Part shown: one piece after another, positions 35,339 through 44,684 of the stretch
Position numbering within the stretch: the stretch's first letter is position 1
How the letters are laid out: every line of letters starts with the position of its first letter
Source: Leptospira idonii
GTDB taxonomy: Bacteria > Spirochaetota > Leptospiria > Leptospirales > Leptospiraceae
DNA length: 64,000 nucleotides
Direction of reading: 5' to 3'
Assembly: GCF_004770995.1 (NCBI RefSeq)
Contig: NZ_RQHW01000033.1
Coordinates: 69,750-133,749, forward strand
Position numbers and translations under genes: made by a program
The notes under the pieces: generated by a model
The model's database searches: none
What the model saw: only the letters and a program-made list of their open reading frames with translations
What the model was told of the DNA's origin: nothing

Positions 35339-36502
35339 ATGTTGTCCACTCTCTCCGAACCGGTTTTGGCAGAGGTTCGCGTGTCGGAAAAAAAAACGTT
35401 CCTAATCAAAAGAATTTCGGCCGTCGTTTTCGTTCTTTTGGTCTTTTTATTTCTCTATCAAATCACTGTTATACTTTTACTTAGAGTTCCCGTTTCTTCC
35501 GAATCGAAACCTTTTTCCGGGAAAGATTGGATGAATCCCTATCAATCCGGGGATTGGAATGTACGCTCCGAAAAGATCGCCTTACACATTCATACCGATG
35601 AGGTTTGGTACACACCTGAAAGGCATTCAGTAGAAGAGATCGAATCCGTTTACTCTAAAAACGGATATTCTTTGGTCGGAATTTCAGATTACGGAAGGGA
35701 AACGCAAACGAAACGTTTTCCCTGGTTGCGAGGATTCGAGTGGGGATTGAATGTAAAGAAGAGACATGTTCTTGCCATCGGAGGAACAGACGATGTTTCC
35801 GATTTTTTCCCCGTTTACGGTTCTAGAGAGAATCTAACCTGGACATTTCAAAAAATGAGAAGTCATGGAAGTTATGTGATCATCGCTCACCCAAAACTTC
35901 ATTCTTCTTTCAGTAGACAAGAGTTGGAAGCAGTCTCCGGTTATAACGCTATAGAGGTATTTTCACCTTACGGAGATGATACGAAAATACTGGATTCTCT
36001 TTTGAGCAAAGGTAGAAACGTTCATTGTATGGCAAGCGACGATCTTCATTATTTTCCTGAAAAAACGATTCAATCCTTTTCACAAAGCTGGTGGAAAGAC
36101 CTTCTCCAAAAGATCATGTTTGTTCGAGGGAGAGAAGGAGAAAGCCTTCTTCGTTACATATCCACTTCTCATTCTAGAAACACCCCTGAATTGGTTCGCA
36201 GAGATTTGGAGACAGGTTCCTTTTTCTGTGTGAAAAAATTCTTCAGAGAAGGGGAAGATCCTAAACTTCCCGATATCAAAATCCAAAACGACACGATCGT
36301 AATGACGGGAGGAGAAAGATATTTGGAAGTGAAATGGATCGGGGAAAATGGAGAGATCAAACGATTGGATCCTGATACGGACCGATCTTCGTATAACTTG
36401 AAGGAAGCGGATCGTTATGTAAGATTGGAAATAGTCGGTTTGACAGGGAAAATACTGTCAAACGCGATCTATCGATATGAAACCATCCCTAATCCTAATT
36501 AA
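35339..36502 (+). CDS. Membrane-anchored PHP-domain phosphoesterase-like protein
   Basis: 387 aa. One N-terminal membrane helix (about 25-48) and a periplasmic or external PHP domain: IALHIHTDEVWYTPERHS, YSLVGISDYGRET, GFEWG, IIAHPKLHSSF and MASDDLHYF provide the His/Asp metal ligands in the expected order (HxH, D, H, DxH). The last 90 residues form an Ig-like strand-rich tail (VMTGGERYLEVKWIGENGEIKRLD). The substrate is unknown. Its stop codon overlaps the stop of the convergent gene by four bases. Confidence 0.8.
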   Translation: MLSTLSEPVLAEVRVSEKKTFLIKRISAVVFVLLVFLFLYQITVILLLRVPVSSESKPFSGKDWMNPYQSGDWNVRSEKIALHIHTDEVWYTPERHSVEEIESVYSKNGYSLVGISDYGRETQTKRFPWLRGFEWGLNVKKRHVLAIGGTDDVSDFFPVYGSRENLTWTFQKMRSHGSYVIIAHPKLHSSFSRQELEAVSGYNAIEVFSPYGDDTKILDSLLSKGRNVHCMASDDLHYFPEKTIQSFSQSWWKDLLQKIMFVRGREGESLLRYISTSHSRNTPELVRRDLETGSFFCVKKFFREGEDPKLPDIKIQNDTIVMTGGERYLEVKWIGENGEIKRLDPDTDRSSYNLKEADRYVRLEIVGLTGKILSNAIYRYETIPNPN

Positions 36503-37710
36503 GGAACGGATTTAAAATCCAGTTTATTTGCCTCAGTGCCTGAGACGAGAGAATCCAAATAAGTTTTGTTTGATGCTTCGTACGTGCTGATGGCGGGTTT
36601 GCCCGAGCCCATACTTGCACCTGCAGCCTGATAGGTTCTTTGAAAGGCTTCTTCTACGGACATAAAATCGGCTCCTCCTTGCGTAGGACTAGGATAGGCG
36701 GCAGGTACTTGAGAGGCACTGAGTCCGTCGTTTACAAATCCGTTTACATCGAAGATTCCGTAAGAAAGTTGCGTTTGGAAACTTGCGGAATTAGGTAGAT
36801 TACAAATTGTCTCAGGAAGAGTGGCGCTTGTAGTGATTGTAGCTTTAGCGGTTGTTAAAAATGGACTGTCGAATTTTTGCATATAAGCAAGTCCGTAATA
36901 GGCCTGATCTATATTGCCGCAAAAACTTTTTAAGGTATTGAGTCCGCTTGCGGAAGAAGGACTAATCTCCGTAAGTTTGCTGAACTTCAATCGGACTACG
37001 GAACGAAAACACAATTGTTTTCCGGAGTCCACTTCTGTGAGGATCACTCTACCTATGTCGCTTGGCCAAACTGAATTTTCAGGACCGTTTCTCCAAGTAT
37101 AAGTTTGAAATTTGGTTCCGTAACTGGCTTCGTTCCCCGTATAACTTTCCGTAATTACTCCGCCTACGTTTGCAAATTGAGAAGAATTGAAATCTCCCAG
37201 TTTATAATAAATTAATGCACCGTCGTTTCCCAGCATAGTGTTCGGATCGTCAAAAAACAATTGTAAACTGGGGGATGTGTTTCCCGTTTTGGTGATTTCA
37301 AAAAAATGATTAAACGATTTCGTTCCAGAAAACGCAGTGGCTTGAACAGCGATAGGAGATGCAGATTGATTGAGTTTCAAGCGTAAGGTTGTGCTTCCGA
37401 TTCCATCCAAGTTGACTCCCTGAATAGTTTGAGTCACAGGGTTGGTATTTGTGAAATAGCCGGCTCTTTTGAGTCCCGCAATGAGTTGGTCGATCAGGTT
37501 CGAATTTCCTCTAGCCCAAGTGGCCGACTGACGGACAAAACCCCATGAATTAGCTGCGGCAAAAATAGGCTCCGTTCCTAAATTCAATGAGAAGGATTGA
37601 TCGAATTGGGAGGTTATATTCTGTAAAGATTCCGTATTGGAAAAACGTGAGAAATCGGAAACCTGTAGAGACACCCCTAAGAATAAAAATAAGTAAATAA
37701 TTTTTTTCAT
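36499..37710 (-). CDS. Exported protein of unknown function
   Basis: 403 aa from the ATG at 37710. MKKIIYLFLFLGVSLQVSDF is a signal-like leader but without a clear lipobox. The mature protein is Ser/Thr/Asn-rich with TTLRLKLNQSASPIAVQATAF, ALIYYKLGDFNSS and a Cys pair (QLCFRS, LKSFCGN). I do not recognise a family. The gene sits five bases after the small lipoprotein gene and is presumably co-transcribed with it, divergent from the caspase gene, so a functional link with the 38016-44678 cluster is possible but unproven. Confidence 0.6.
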   Translation of the reverse strand: MKKIIYLFLFLGVSLQVSDFSRFSNTESLQNITSQFDQSFSLNLGTEPIFAAANSWGFVRQSATWARGNSNLIDQLIAGLKRAGYFTNTNPVTQTIQGVNLDGIGSTTLRLKLNQSASPIAVQATAFSGTKSFNHFFEITKTGNTSPSLQLFFDDPNTMLGNDGALIYYKLGDFNSSQFANVGGVITESYTGNEASYGTKFQTYTWRNGPENSVWPSDIGRVILTEVDSGKQLCFRSVVRLKFSKLTEISPSSASGLNTLKSFCGNIDQAYYGLAYMQKFDSPFLTTAKATITTSATLPETICNLPNSASFQTQLSYGIFDVNGFVNDGLSASQVPAAYPSPTQGGADFMSVEEAFQRTYQAAGASMGSGKPAISTYEASNKTYLDSLVSGTEANKLDFKSVP

Positions 37711-37715
37711 ATATT

Positions 37716-37910
37716 CTACTCTGCGATTCCTTTCGGAATGCAAATCGTGAACCCGCTCTCAGGATTGCAGGCCCCGTTATTTCTTAATAAAAATCCCAAA
37801 AGAAGTAGGTTTTTAAGATCTTTATCATCGTCAGATTTCTTAAACAAACTACACTGAGCCGTGGATAGTAAAATTGCAAGTAGCAGGAATGAAATAAGGA
37901 TTGGTTTCAT
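37716..37910 (-). CDS. Small predicted lipoprotein
   Basis: 64 aa from the ATG at 37910 (MKPILISFLLLAILLSTAQC), a good lipoprotein signal with an AAGAAAAG ribosome site; the longer frame to 38069 overlaps the caspase gene start. The mature part is about 45 residues: charged DDDKDLKNLLLL, then a hydrophobic turn and NNGACNPESGFTICIPKG with two Cys that could pair. No family recognised. Confidence 0.65.
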   Translation of the reverse strand: MKPILISFLLLAILLSTAQCSLFKKSDDDKDLKNLLLLGFLLRNNGACNPESGFTICIPKGIAE

Positions 37911-38015
37911 AACTTTTCTTTTTACTACAAACTTTTTCGTTTTGCAAGTTTTTGTAGAAAAAAACCTCTGATTTTCGTTAATTGGATAAAACCATATCTT
38001 ATTTTTAGATTCTTT

Positions 38016-39386
38016 ATGCTTCATTTTCGCACATATCTTTTCGTGTTTCTTATGTTTTCGATCTTTCAAATCCGGCTTGGTTCCGAACCAAACAGGAAAG
38101 GTGTTCTGATTGAGGGATCGAGCGAGCGATCAGGCAAAAGGATCGCTCTCGTCGTAGGAATCAACGAATACAAAGATGTGGGGTTGAATGATTTAAGAAA
38201 GGCCCGTAACGATGCGAAGGGGATCGCAAAGATTTTGATACAAAACGGTGAATTCGATTCTGTCACTGTGATGACAGACGAGATAGACCCTAAAGACGAT
38301 CCCGATTCCCTTTTTCCCACCAAACTTAATATAGACGAAAAGCTGGATTCTATTTTGAATCATGCAGGTCCGAACGATACTTTTCTGTTTTTCTTTTCCG
38401 GTCACGGGATTTCCGATTATGAAGAAAAAAGTTATTTGTTAACGCAAGACTCCCTCTTGTCGAAACCATATAATTCTTCTTTATCCGTGGAATCCATCGT
38501 CCAGAGAATCAGTAAAAAAGGGCTTAAGAAGTCTTTGTTGATTTTGGATGCCTGTAGAGATTCCATGTTTGCCTCTAAAAATCCTCAAGTAGGAGGTATG
38601 ACCGATATGATTTTAGAGGGAGAGATCTTCGGAATTTTATATTCAACTAAGGCCGGTTTTTACAGTTACGAAGATGATGAAAGTTCTTACGGAGTATTCA
38701 CGAAATATTTGATCTACGGATTGGAAGGGCGGGCGGATAGCAATCGAGATCAAAAAGTTTCATTCGGAGAATTGGAATTTTATATTACGGAAGCTGTCAA
38801 GAATTGGTCGATCCGTAAAAACAAACAACAAAAACCTTATACTCGTTATTTTGGAGAAAAGTCCGGAGACATCATTCTTTCTTATTCGACAAACCCTGAT
38901 GTAAGTTTGGCTGATGTTCCTATCACAAAACAGGGTAAGGAAGCCGCTTGGACCAGATCCATTCTGTTTCCCGGTTGGGGACAACACTACCAAGGCGATG
39001 AAATCAAAGGGAAAACCTATATGGGAATCGCTGCCGCATTACTTTTGGCTACGATCGATTCCTATTCGAAATACAGAGAAGCGAAAAATTCTTATAACTC
39101 TGCCATCATTGTTCCTCCCAGTTCTCGTTTCGGAGAATCTTTAATCATCAATACGCTGTTACTTGAACCTAAAAAACAGGATCTTTTGACTGCTGAAAAT
39201 CGTTTGCAGCAAGTTTCCGTTCTTTTCGTAGCTTTTTATCTTTGGAACTTAGCCGATTTGGCTTTATTCTCTGCTGGGAATTCAGAAGCATCCAAATTTA
39301 ATTTTTCCATGTACAAAGAATTTTATCCTATGGGAGGAACCGGTCAGGCAAATCGATATGAGTTCAGTTATCAATATCGTTTTTAA
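38016..39386 (+). CDS. Exported caspase-like (peptidase C14) protein with EF-hand-type loop and DUF5683-like tail
   Basis: 456 aa. Signal sequence within the first 23 residues. The p20-like caspase fold runs from RIALVVGINEYKDVGLNDLRKARNDAKGIA; the dyad is His130 in FFFSGHG and Cys180 in LILDACRDS. At 241-252 DSNRDQKVSFGE has the 1-3-5-7-9-12 ligand pattern of an EF-hand loop. After residue 300, SILFPGWGQHYQGDEIKGK and two membrane helices match the DUF5683-type tail found on bacterial envelope proteins. It should be an Arg/Lys-directed cysteine endopeptidase, exported, perhaps Ca-controlled. The next gene starts inside its last codons (29-base overlap). Confidence 0.85.
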   Translation: MLHFRTYLFVFLMFSIFQIRLGSEPNRKGVLIEGSSERSGKRIALVVGINEYKDVGLNDLRKARNDAKGIAKILIQNGEFDSVTVMTDEIDPKDDPDSLFPTKLNIDEKLDSILNHAGPNDTFLFFFSGHGISDYEEKSYLLTQDSLLSKPYNSSLSVESIVQRISKKGLKKSLLILDACRDSMFASKNPQVGGMTDMILEGEIFGILYSTKAGFYSYEDDESSYGVFTKYLIYGLEGRADSNRDQKVSFGELEFYITEAVKNWSIRKNKQQKPYTRYFGEKSGDIILSYSTNPDVSLADVPITKQGKEAAWTRSILFPGWGQHYQGDEIKGKTYMGIAAALLLATIDSYSKYREAKNSYNSAIIVPPSSRFGESLIINTLLLEPKKQDLLTAENRLQQVSVLFVAFYLWNLADLALFSAGNSEASKFNFSMYKEFYPMGGTGQANRYEFSYQYRF

Positions 39387-41148
39387 ATTTTCTTTGTTAT
39401 TCGCCTTCGGTTGCGGTTTTGTCGGTAAAATGGATGGCAGCCGGAGACTGAGCGAAGCTTTTTTGGCTGAATATTTGAATCTGACCATCACTCCTAGCAT
39501 CGTTGCTTCAGTGGAAGCCAATTCGGTCATCAATTCCCTTTCCGATCTGAATGTCCGTTTGCCCTATCCTTTGTTAAATGAAATTCATAAGGAAAACATA
39601 AGTTTGGAAGGTTACGGAAAGGGCAGTTTGCAGTTGGAAACCGTTCGACAGCTTTCCCCTCAGGATATTAGTTTGAGTTTTTCCGGAAATCTAAATGACG
39701 GAGAACTTTTTATTCATTTTTCCGGCTTGAAATTTTACGGACGATTCGGAGAGACAAATGAAAGTTATTCGATTCGATATGTAGTGAACAATCAAAGACC
39801 TTTTTTGAGTCTCGATTTTGTTGATGGTGATTTCCCTTCTTTTTTGGAAGACGGTTATCTGGACATCCAATATTCCGAACAGGTATTAGGTGCGGATAAA
39901 AGAGAAAATTATTCTCTTTCCGAACCGATTGCAAGCGATGTTCTTATTTTAAATGTTCTGTCATTGGGAAATAATCGTTATCGTTTGGTTCTTGCCGGGA
40001 AATCCTACCGGAATTTTTCCTCTTTCACTTTGACCGTATCTTCCGTCACGGATGTTGCAGGGGAAAAATTGCAAAATCCTCTGATTCGCTTCGTGCAACC
40101 CAGAGTGAAACAAGTCGCCACCATGTCCCAACCTCGTTGTTTCCCGGAATTGGTAAAACTTACCGATGGGAAAGTGATGATCATAGGAGGGGCGTTGGAT
40201 GCCCTAATACCATTGAATACGATCGAGATATTTGATCCTTCAGATAATTCTGTAACAGCATATCCGTACAACATGAATCAACTCCGATGGGAACATACGG
40301 CTAACTTACTTCCTGATGGCAGAGTCATTGTAGTAGCAGGAGTAAAAGGTAATAATGGAGTTCTTGCGAATTATTTGAGTGACTACGAAATATTGGATCC
40401 ATCCGGAACGACTCCTCCCATACTTGCTTCTTTACCTGGTGCGGTACCTAGAAAAGGCCATAAATCGATCGTTGCAGGAGATGGCAACTTGTACATCTTA
40501 GGTGGAAGGAATGCACCAGGTGTCGCTGATGCAGTTTATCAGAGTCGGGTGGATGTTTTTTATCCTGCCACGAACACTACTTCCGTATCCGCAAGCATGA
40601 ATGTTCGTCGAGAAGGGGTTGCTGTGGAATTGAGTCCTACAGGTAAAATCATGGCCTCCGGAGGAATTCGCCAGAGAGTCACTCACGATAACACCTTCGA
40701 GATGTACGACCCAATCGCTCAAACGAGTTATTTATACCCGAATACTCTCAATACGACCAGACGAGACCATAGTATGATCCGCTCTCCTTTCGGAGATTAT
40801 TTTGTGTTAGGTGGCGGAAATATTGGCGGAATCGCAAGCGTAGAAAAAATTTCTTCGGAGGGAATCGTTTCTATCGTGGGGGCTTTCCAAGAAATTAGAT
40901 ATAAAGGTAGGTTCGAAGTTTGGAATGATAGTTCTATCATCGCCATTGGAGGGGGGGTAGGTACAGCACCTTCCGATAGTTTAGAAACTATTAATTTTAA
41001 GTCAGAAAAGTTCTATCAAGTAGTTAATTTACCTTTCACGGGAGGTTGTATTTCTACAATCGCTTTGGGGAAAAGGGATATATTGATCGTAGTTGGCGAT
41101 TTGGGTGGAACGTATAAAAATTTGCAGAGGTTGAAAGCGGATGAATAA
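39358..41148 (+). CDS. Kelch-repeat lipoprotein, paralogue 1
   Basis: 596 aa. Lipoprotein signal ends in SLLFAFGC. Residues about 130-240 are an Ig-like (SwmB/Big-like) module with YLDIQYSEQVLGADKRENYSL and FTLTVSSVTDVAGEK. The rest has seven Kelch-type motifs ending in GGxx turns (for example GKVMIIGG, GRVIVVAG, GNLYILGG, GKIMASGG, GDYFVLGG, SSIIAIGG, RDILIVVG), enough for one seven-bladed propeller. Such domains usually bind proteins or glycans; no catalytic motif is seen. The start lies inside the caspase gene, so its translation is coupled to it. The following paralogue overlaps by 8 bases. Confidence 0.8.
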   Translation: MSSVINIVFKFSLLFAFGCGFVGKMDGSRRLSEAFLAEYLNLTITPSIVASVEANSVINSLSDLNVRLPYPLLNEIHKENISLEGYGKGSLQLETVRQLSPQDISLSFSGNLNDGELFIHFSGLKFYGRFGETNESYSIRYVVNNQRPFLSLDFVDGDFPSFLEDGYLDIQYSEQVLGADKRENYSLSEPIASDVLILNVLSLGNNRYRLVLAGKSYRNFSSFTLTVSSVTDVAGEKLQNPLIRFVQPRVKQVATMSQPRCFPELVKLTDGKVMIIGGALDALIPLNTIEIFDPSDNSVTAYPYNMNQLRWEHTANLLPDGRVIVVAGVKGNNGVLANYLSDYEILDPSGTTPPILASLPGAVPRKGHKSIVAGDGNLYILGGRNAPGVADAVYQSRVDVFYPATNTTSVSASMNVRREGVAVELSPTGKIMASGGIRQRVTHDNTFEMYDPIAQTSYLYPNTLNTTRRDHSMIRSPFGDYFVLGGGNIGGIASVEKISSEGIVSIVGAFQEIRYKGRFEVWNDSSIIAIGGGVGTAPSDSLETINFKSEKFYQVVNLPFTGGCISTIALGKRDILIVVGDLGGTYKNLQRLKADE

Positions 41149-42901
41149 ACGTTTAGGATGTTTTCTTTTCGTTTTTCTGCTTTGTAATTGTTTCAGTCGA
41201 ACGGAAGATTCTAAGGAAAAACTTCTTTTTTGGAGCGATGTGACGTTCGCGTTTGTGCAAAGAACCGTCAATTTGAGTTCCGATCCGGATCTACAAAGGC
41301 CTGTCTCCACTTTGCGTTTTTCCATCCATTTTTCGGAACCAATCGCATCTCAAATTCGTGCGGAGGAGATAGAGATTCGATCTTCTTCAAATAAGATCGT
41401 TACGGGTGTTTCCGTGGAGCGATTAGATAATGTTAGGTTAAGGATCGTTTTTCCTGATGATACCGTTCCGGGAGAATATAGTATCGATTTTTCAAAATGT
41501 ATTATTAGTTTGGGCAAACAAATTTCACCTTCGGAATATAAGTTCATTTATGACCCGGAGGCTCCTTCTTTGTCCAGCTCCCATGGAAATATTTTGGATA
41601 GCTCTTTTTTCTCCGATGGGTATCTGGATGTGAATTACAGTGAGCCAGTGCAAGGTGCCGACTTTCTGGATCATTACACATTGTCCGGTTCCGCAATAGG
41701 AAGCATTCGCCTTTCCAGTGTATTTAAGATTAAAACGAATTTATACAGATTGTTTTTTACAGGTGTTCCTGCTGCTAGCGGAGGTTTACTGTATTTATCC
41801 GCTAAAAACATAAAAGATGAAGCTGGAAATAATTTGTCTTCCCAACCTATCGAATGGAGAATTTACGGCTTCAAACAAGCCGGAAATTTATTGATCGGTC
41901 GCAGAGAAACCACTCCGGTCATTCTGAATTCCGGCGAAATTTTAATCACGGGAGGATATACGGATACAGGGCTTACGAACACCGCAGAAATTTATAATCC
42001 AACGACTCGTGTCTCCCGGTTTACTGCAGGTAATTTGTCACAAGTGAGGCGACGCCATTCTGTGACCCTCCTTCAAAACGGAAAAGTTTTCATTGCGGGA
42101 GGAGGGGCAGTTGTAATTGGAATAGCTGACGATCCGACTGCTTCCACTGAAATTTATGATCCGTCTACGGATAGTTTTACTCCGGGGCCTTCCTTACAAA
42201 GACCTAAGATGGATCATACGGCGACTCTTTTGAGTTCCGGCAAGGTTTTGATTGCCGGAGGCATAGAGAATGAAAGATCTGGCTCGTTGGATGCGGTGGG
42301 GACTGCAGAAATTTATGATCCTGTTTCCAATTCGATTACAAGTATTTCCAGTTTGAATTATCTCAGAAAATCACATAGAGCGGCTCGTCTTCAGGATGGA
42401 AATTTATATATGTTTGGCGGTACTTCCCGTCTAGGCCTTGGTGCTTTATATGCCTATGAAACGGAAATCTTCAATGAAGCCACATCTGATTTTTCCGTGG
42501 TTAGCAAATATAAACTGAATTATCCCCGATCTAATTTTGTTTTAAGAACCTTTTCTTCAGATGGAATCGTAGCTATTGGATCTTCCACTTCGGAAGTCTT
42601 CGATCCCAAAGAAAATTCTTTTCAAATCAGCAGTGATCTATCGACCCCGAGAAACAGCTATACTTCCGTTCAATTGAGTGATGGAAAGAGCATTTTGTTT
42701 GGAGGTGAGAACGATAATAACTTCGTATCTAGAATCGATTTTTATGATCCTGCAAGCGCTCTATTCAGGTTAGGAAGTAGACTGCTTTATCCCAGAGTCT
42801 CACCTTTCAGTGTTCTTCTTCCCGGTGATAAGGTTTTGATTTTCGGCGGCTACGATATTCGTATGATTACTGCAGTGGAGGAGTATTCGTATGAAATGTA
42901 G
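41141..42901 (+). CDS. Kelch-repeat lipoprotein, paralogue 2
   Basis: 586 aa. Lipoprotein signal MNKRLGCFLFVFLLCNC. It has an extra N-terminal Ig-like region (about 40-130) and then the same module as its neighbours, YLDVNYSEPVQGADFLDHYTL and GGLLYLSAKNIKDEAGNNL. Seven Kelch motifs follow (GEILITGG, GKVFIAGG, GKVLIAGG, GNLYMFGG, GIVAIGSS, GKSILFGG, DKVLIFGG), the fifth degenerate. Several blades carry the TAEIYNPTT or TEIYDPSTD turn with the following F.P/LG strand. Product should be surface or periplasmic. Overlaps both neighbours (8 and 11 bases), so it is inside a tightly packed operon. Confidence 0.82.
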   Translation: MNKRLGCFLFVFLLCNCFSRTEDSKEKLLFWSDVTFAFVQRTVNLSSDPDLQRPVSTLRFSIHFSEPIASQIRAEEIEIRSSSNKIVTGVSVERLDNVRLRIVFPDDTVPGEYSIDFSKCIISLGKQISPSEYKFIYDPEAPSLSSSHGNILDSSFFSDGYLDVNYSEPVQGADFLDHYTLSGSAIGSIRLSSVFKIKTNLYRLFFTGVPAASGGLLYLSAKNIKDEAGNNLSSQPIEWRIYGFKQAGNLLIGRRETTPVILNSGEILITGGYTDTGLTNTAEIYNPTTRVSRFTAGNLSQVRRRHSVTLLQNGKVFIAGGGAVVIGIADDPTASTEIYDPSTDSFTPGPSLQRPKMDHTATLLSSGKVLIAGGIENERSGSLDAVGTAEIYDPVSNSITSISSLNYLRKSHRAARLQDGNLYMFGGTSRLGLGALYAYETEIFNEATSDFSVVSKYKLNYPRSNFVLRTFSSDGIVAIGSSTSEVFDPKENSFQISSDLSTPRNSYTSVQLSDGKSILFGGENDNNFVSRIDFYDPASALFRLGSRLLYPRVSPFSVLLPGDKVLIFGGYDIRMITAVEEYSYEM

Positions 42902-44678
42902 TTTTTTATCCTTCTTGGTTGCCTGCTTGCTTATTTCCTGTTCCATAGGTGATTTTAAATCCGGCTCCGAGAAAGGAAGAGAAGCTATGTTTCTGGAATT
43001 GACTTTCGGCTATTTATTTCAAGGAACCAGTGTTTGTCGAGTCACTCCGGATCAATCGAAAGTATTGTCCCATTGGGAAGAAATTCGTGTCCAATGTCCT
43101 TTCGGTTATACGATCGCAGAGGAATCCCTTTCCCAATCGATTCGTTACGAGGCTTTGGATGCATCCGATTCGAACTCTGTTTCCGATTTTTATTGGGAAA
43201 GAATTTCTTCCGAGGAAGTGAAATTGAAAGCGAGATCTTCCGATGTTTCCGGTAAAATTTCCTTTATACTCATATCCATATACGAAGAATCGGGAGCAAA
43301 ACATTCCCCTATCGAATATTCCATCATAATCGACAAAAATCCTCCTGTAGCGACCGCAAAGTTTCCTTCCGGCAATTACGATATTTCCATATTTTTGACA
43401 AATCAATTCGATTTGGAATTTTCAGAACCTGTCACAGGTGCCGACCAATTGTTCAATTATGAGATCGTTTCTTCTTTGGGAGGTAGTTTGACGATACGAA
43501 ATATTGCCAGACTCTCCGACAGATCGTATCGAATTTTTTGGCAAGGAAGCTTTCCTAGATCAGGAGGAACCTTACAGCTTACGATTCGAAATATAAAAGA
43601 TGGCGCAGGTAATGCGGCGGTACCAGGATTTCAATACCGCATCTCCGGTTGGAAGCCAGGACCTAATTTGAATCAGCCAAGAATCGAATTTCAAGCAGTG
43701 ACTCTATCTAACGGGGATATACTTATGTTAGGTGGTGTGATTTCTTCGACGATCCTTCGGTCGGTGGAAAGATATTCCGAATCCGTAAATTCTTTCGTCA
43801 CTCAAAACGATATAAGTATAGGAAGAAGGGCGTTTGCCGCTTCTGTGACAGCTTCGGATGAAATCGTTCTTTCCGGTGGATATGGAACCAATGTTTCGAA
43901 CGACGCCGCTATGAGAAATACGACAGATATTTATAATCCGAATACGGGAACTTGGTCTTTAGGCCCGAATTTATCTTCCGTTCGAGTGGCTCATTCTTCC
44001 TGTACACTTCCCGATGGAAGAGTGTTGATTACAGGAGGAAGGGTGAATAGTGCTTCGAGTTCCGCTCCCGTTAAGACTTCACATATCATCACTTTAGACC
44101 ATTCCGGAGGCGGAACGATTGCCCACTACAATTTGTTAGTTGCCAGGATGGGTCATACTTCCGTACTTTTACCAAATGGAAAAGTTTGGATTGCAGGATA
44201 CGGAAAACAAACCGAATACTTCGATTATCAAACAAATGCATTTAGTTTAGGACCTGAATTGGCCGTAAGCCAAGATTCTATGGTCACCTTGCAAGATGTA
44301 GACGGTAATGTGTATTTGATCGGAGGTACTTCCGGTTTTGTTACAGACGTTGTGCAAAAATACGATTGGAGGACGGAAGAGGTCAGCATCGTCTCTTATA
44401 TGACCAAAGGTAGATTTAAACACACTGGGGTTAGGCTCCCCGACGGAAATTTTTTGATTATGGGGGGAACCCTTGATGAACTTTCAGCTAGTTTGGCGAT
44501 CGTCGAAAAAATTTGGAAAGAAGGAGGATTGATTGGATTTCCCCTTCCCCCAATGGCGCAAAGAAGAGAAAATTCCCAAGCTGTTCGATTGCCTTCGGGA
44601 AGAGTTATGATGATCGGAGGGGCTTCCGGTACCGGTATCGTGGATTATTTACTGTCAACGGAAATATTCGGGGATTGA
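42891..44678 (+). CDS. Kelch-repeat lipoprotein, paralogue 3
   Basis: 595 aa. Lipoprotein signal MKCSFLSFLVACLLISC. Ig-like modules at about 40-150 and 155-250, the second with DLEFSEPVTGADQLFNYEI and GGTLQLTIRNIKDGAGN. Seven Kelch motifs (GDILMLGG, DEIVLSGG, GRVLITGG, GKVWIAGY, GNVYLIGG, GNFLIMGG, GRVMMIGG) form the C-terminal propeller. The three paralogues agree in architecture but differ widely in sequence, so they probably bind different ligands. It is the last gene of the caspase operon; six bases separate its stop from that of the convergent DUF4384 gene. Confidence 0.82.
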   Translation: MKCSFLSFLVACLLISCSIGDFKSGSEKGREAMFLELTFGYLFQGTSVCRVTPDQSKVLSHWEEIRVQCPFGYTIAEESLSQSIRYEALDASDSNSVSDFYWERISSEEVKLKARSSDVSGKISFILISIYEESGAKHSPIEYSIIIDKNPPVATAKFPSGNYDISIFLTNQFDLEFSEPVTGADQLFNYEIVSSLGGSLTIRNIARLSDRSYRIFWQGSFPRSGGTLQLTIRNIKDGAGNAAVPGFQYRISGWKPGPNLNQPRIEFQAVTLSNGDILMLGGVISSTILRSVERYSESVNSFVTQNDISIGRRAFAASVTASDEIVLSGGYGTNVSNDAAMRNTTDIYNPNTGTWSLGPNLSSVRVAHSSCTLPDGRVLITGGRVNSASSSAPVKTSHIITLDHSGGGTIAHYNLLVARMGHTSVLLPNGKVWIAGYGKQTEYFDYQTNAFSLGPELAVSQDSMVTLQDVDGNVYLIGGTSGFVTDVVQKYDWRTEEVSIVSYMTKGRFKHTGVRLPDGNFLIMGGTLDELSASLAIVEKIWKEGGLIGFPLPPMAQRRENSQAVRLPSGRVMMIGGASGTGIVDYLLSTEIFGD

Positions 44679-44684
44679 ATCATC

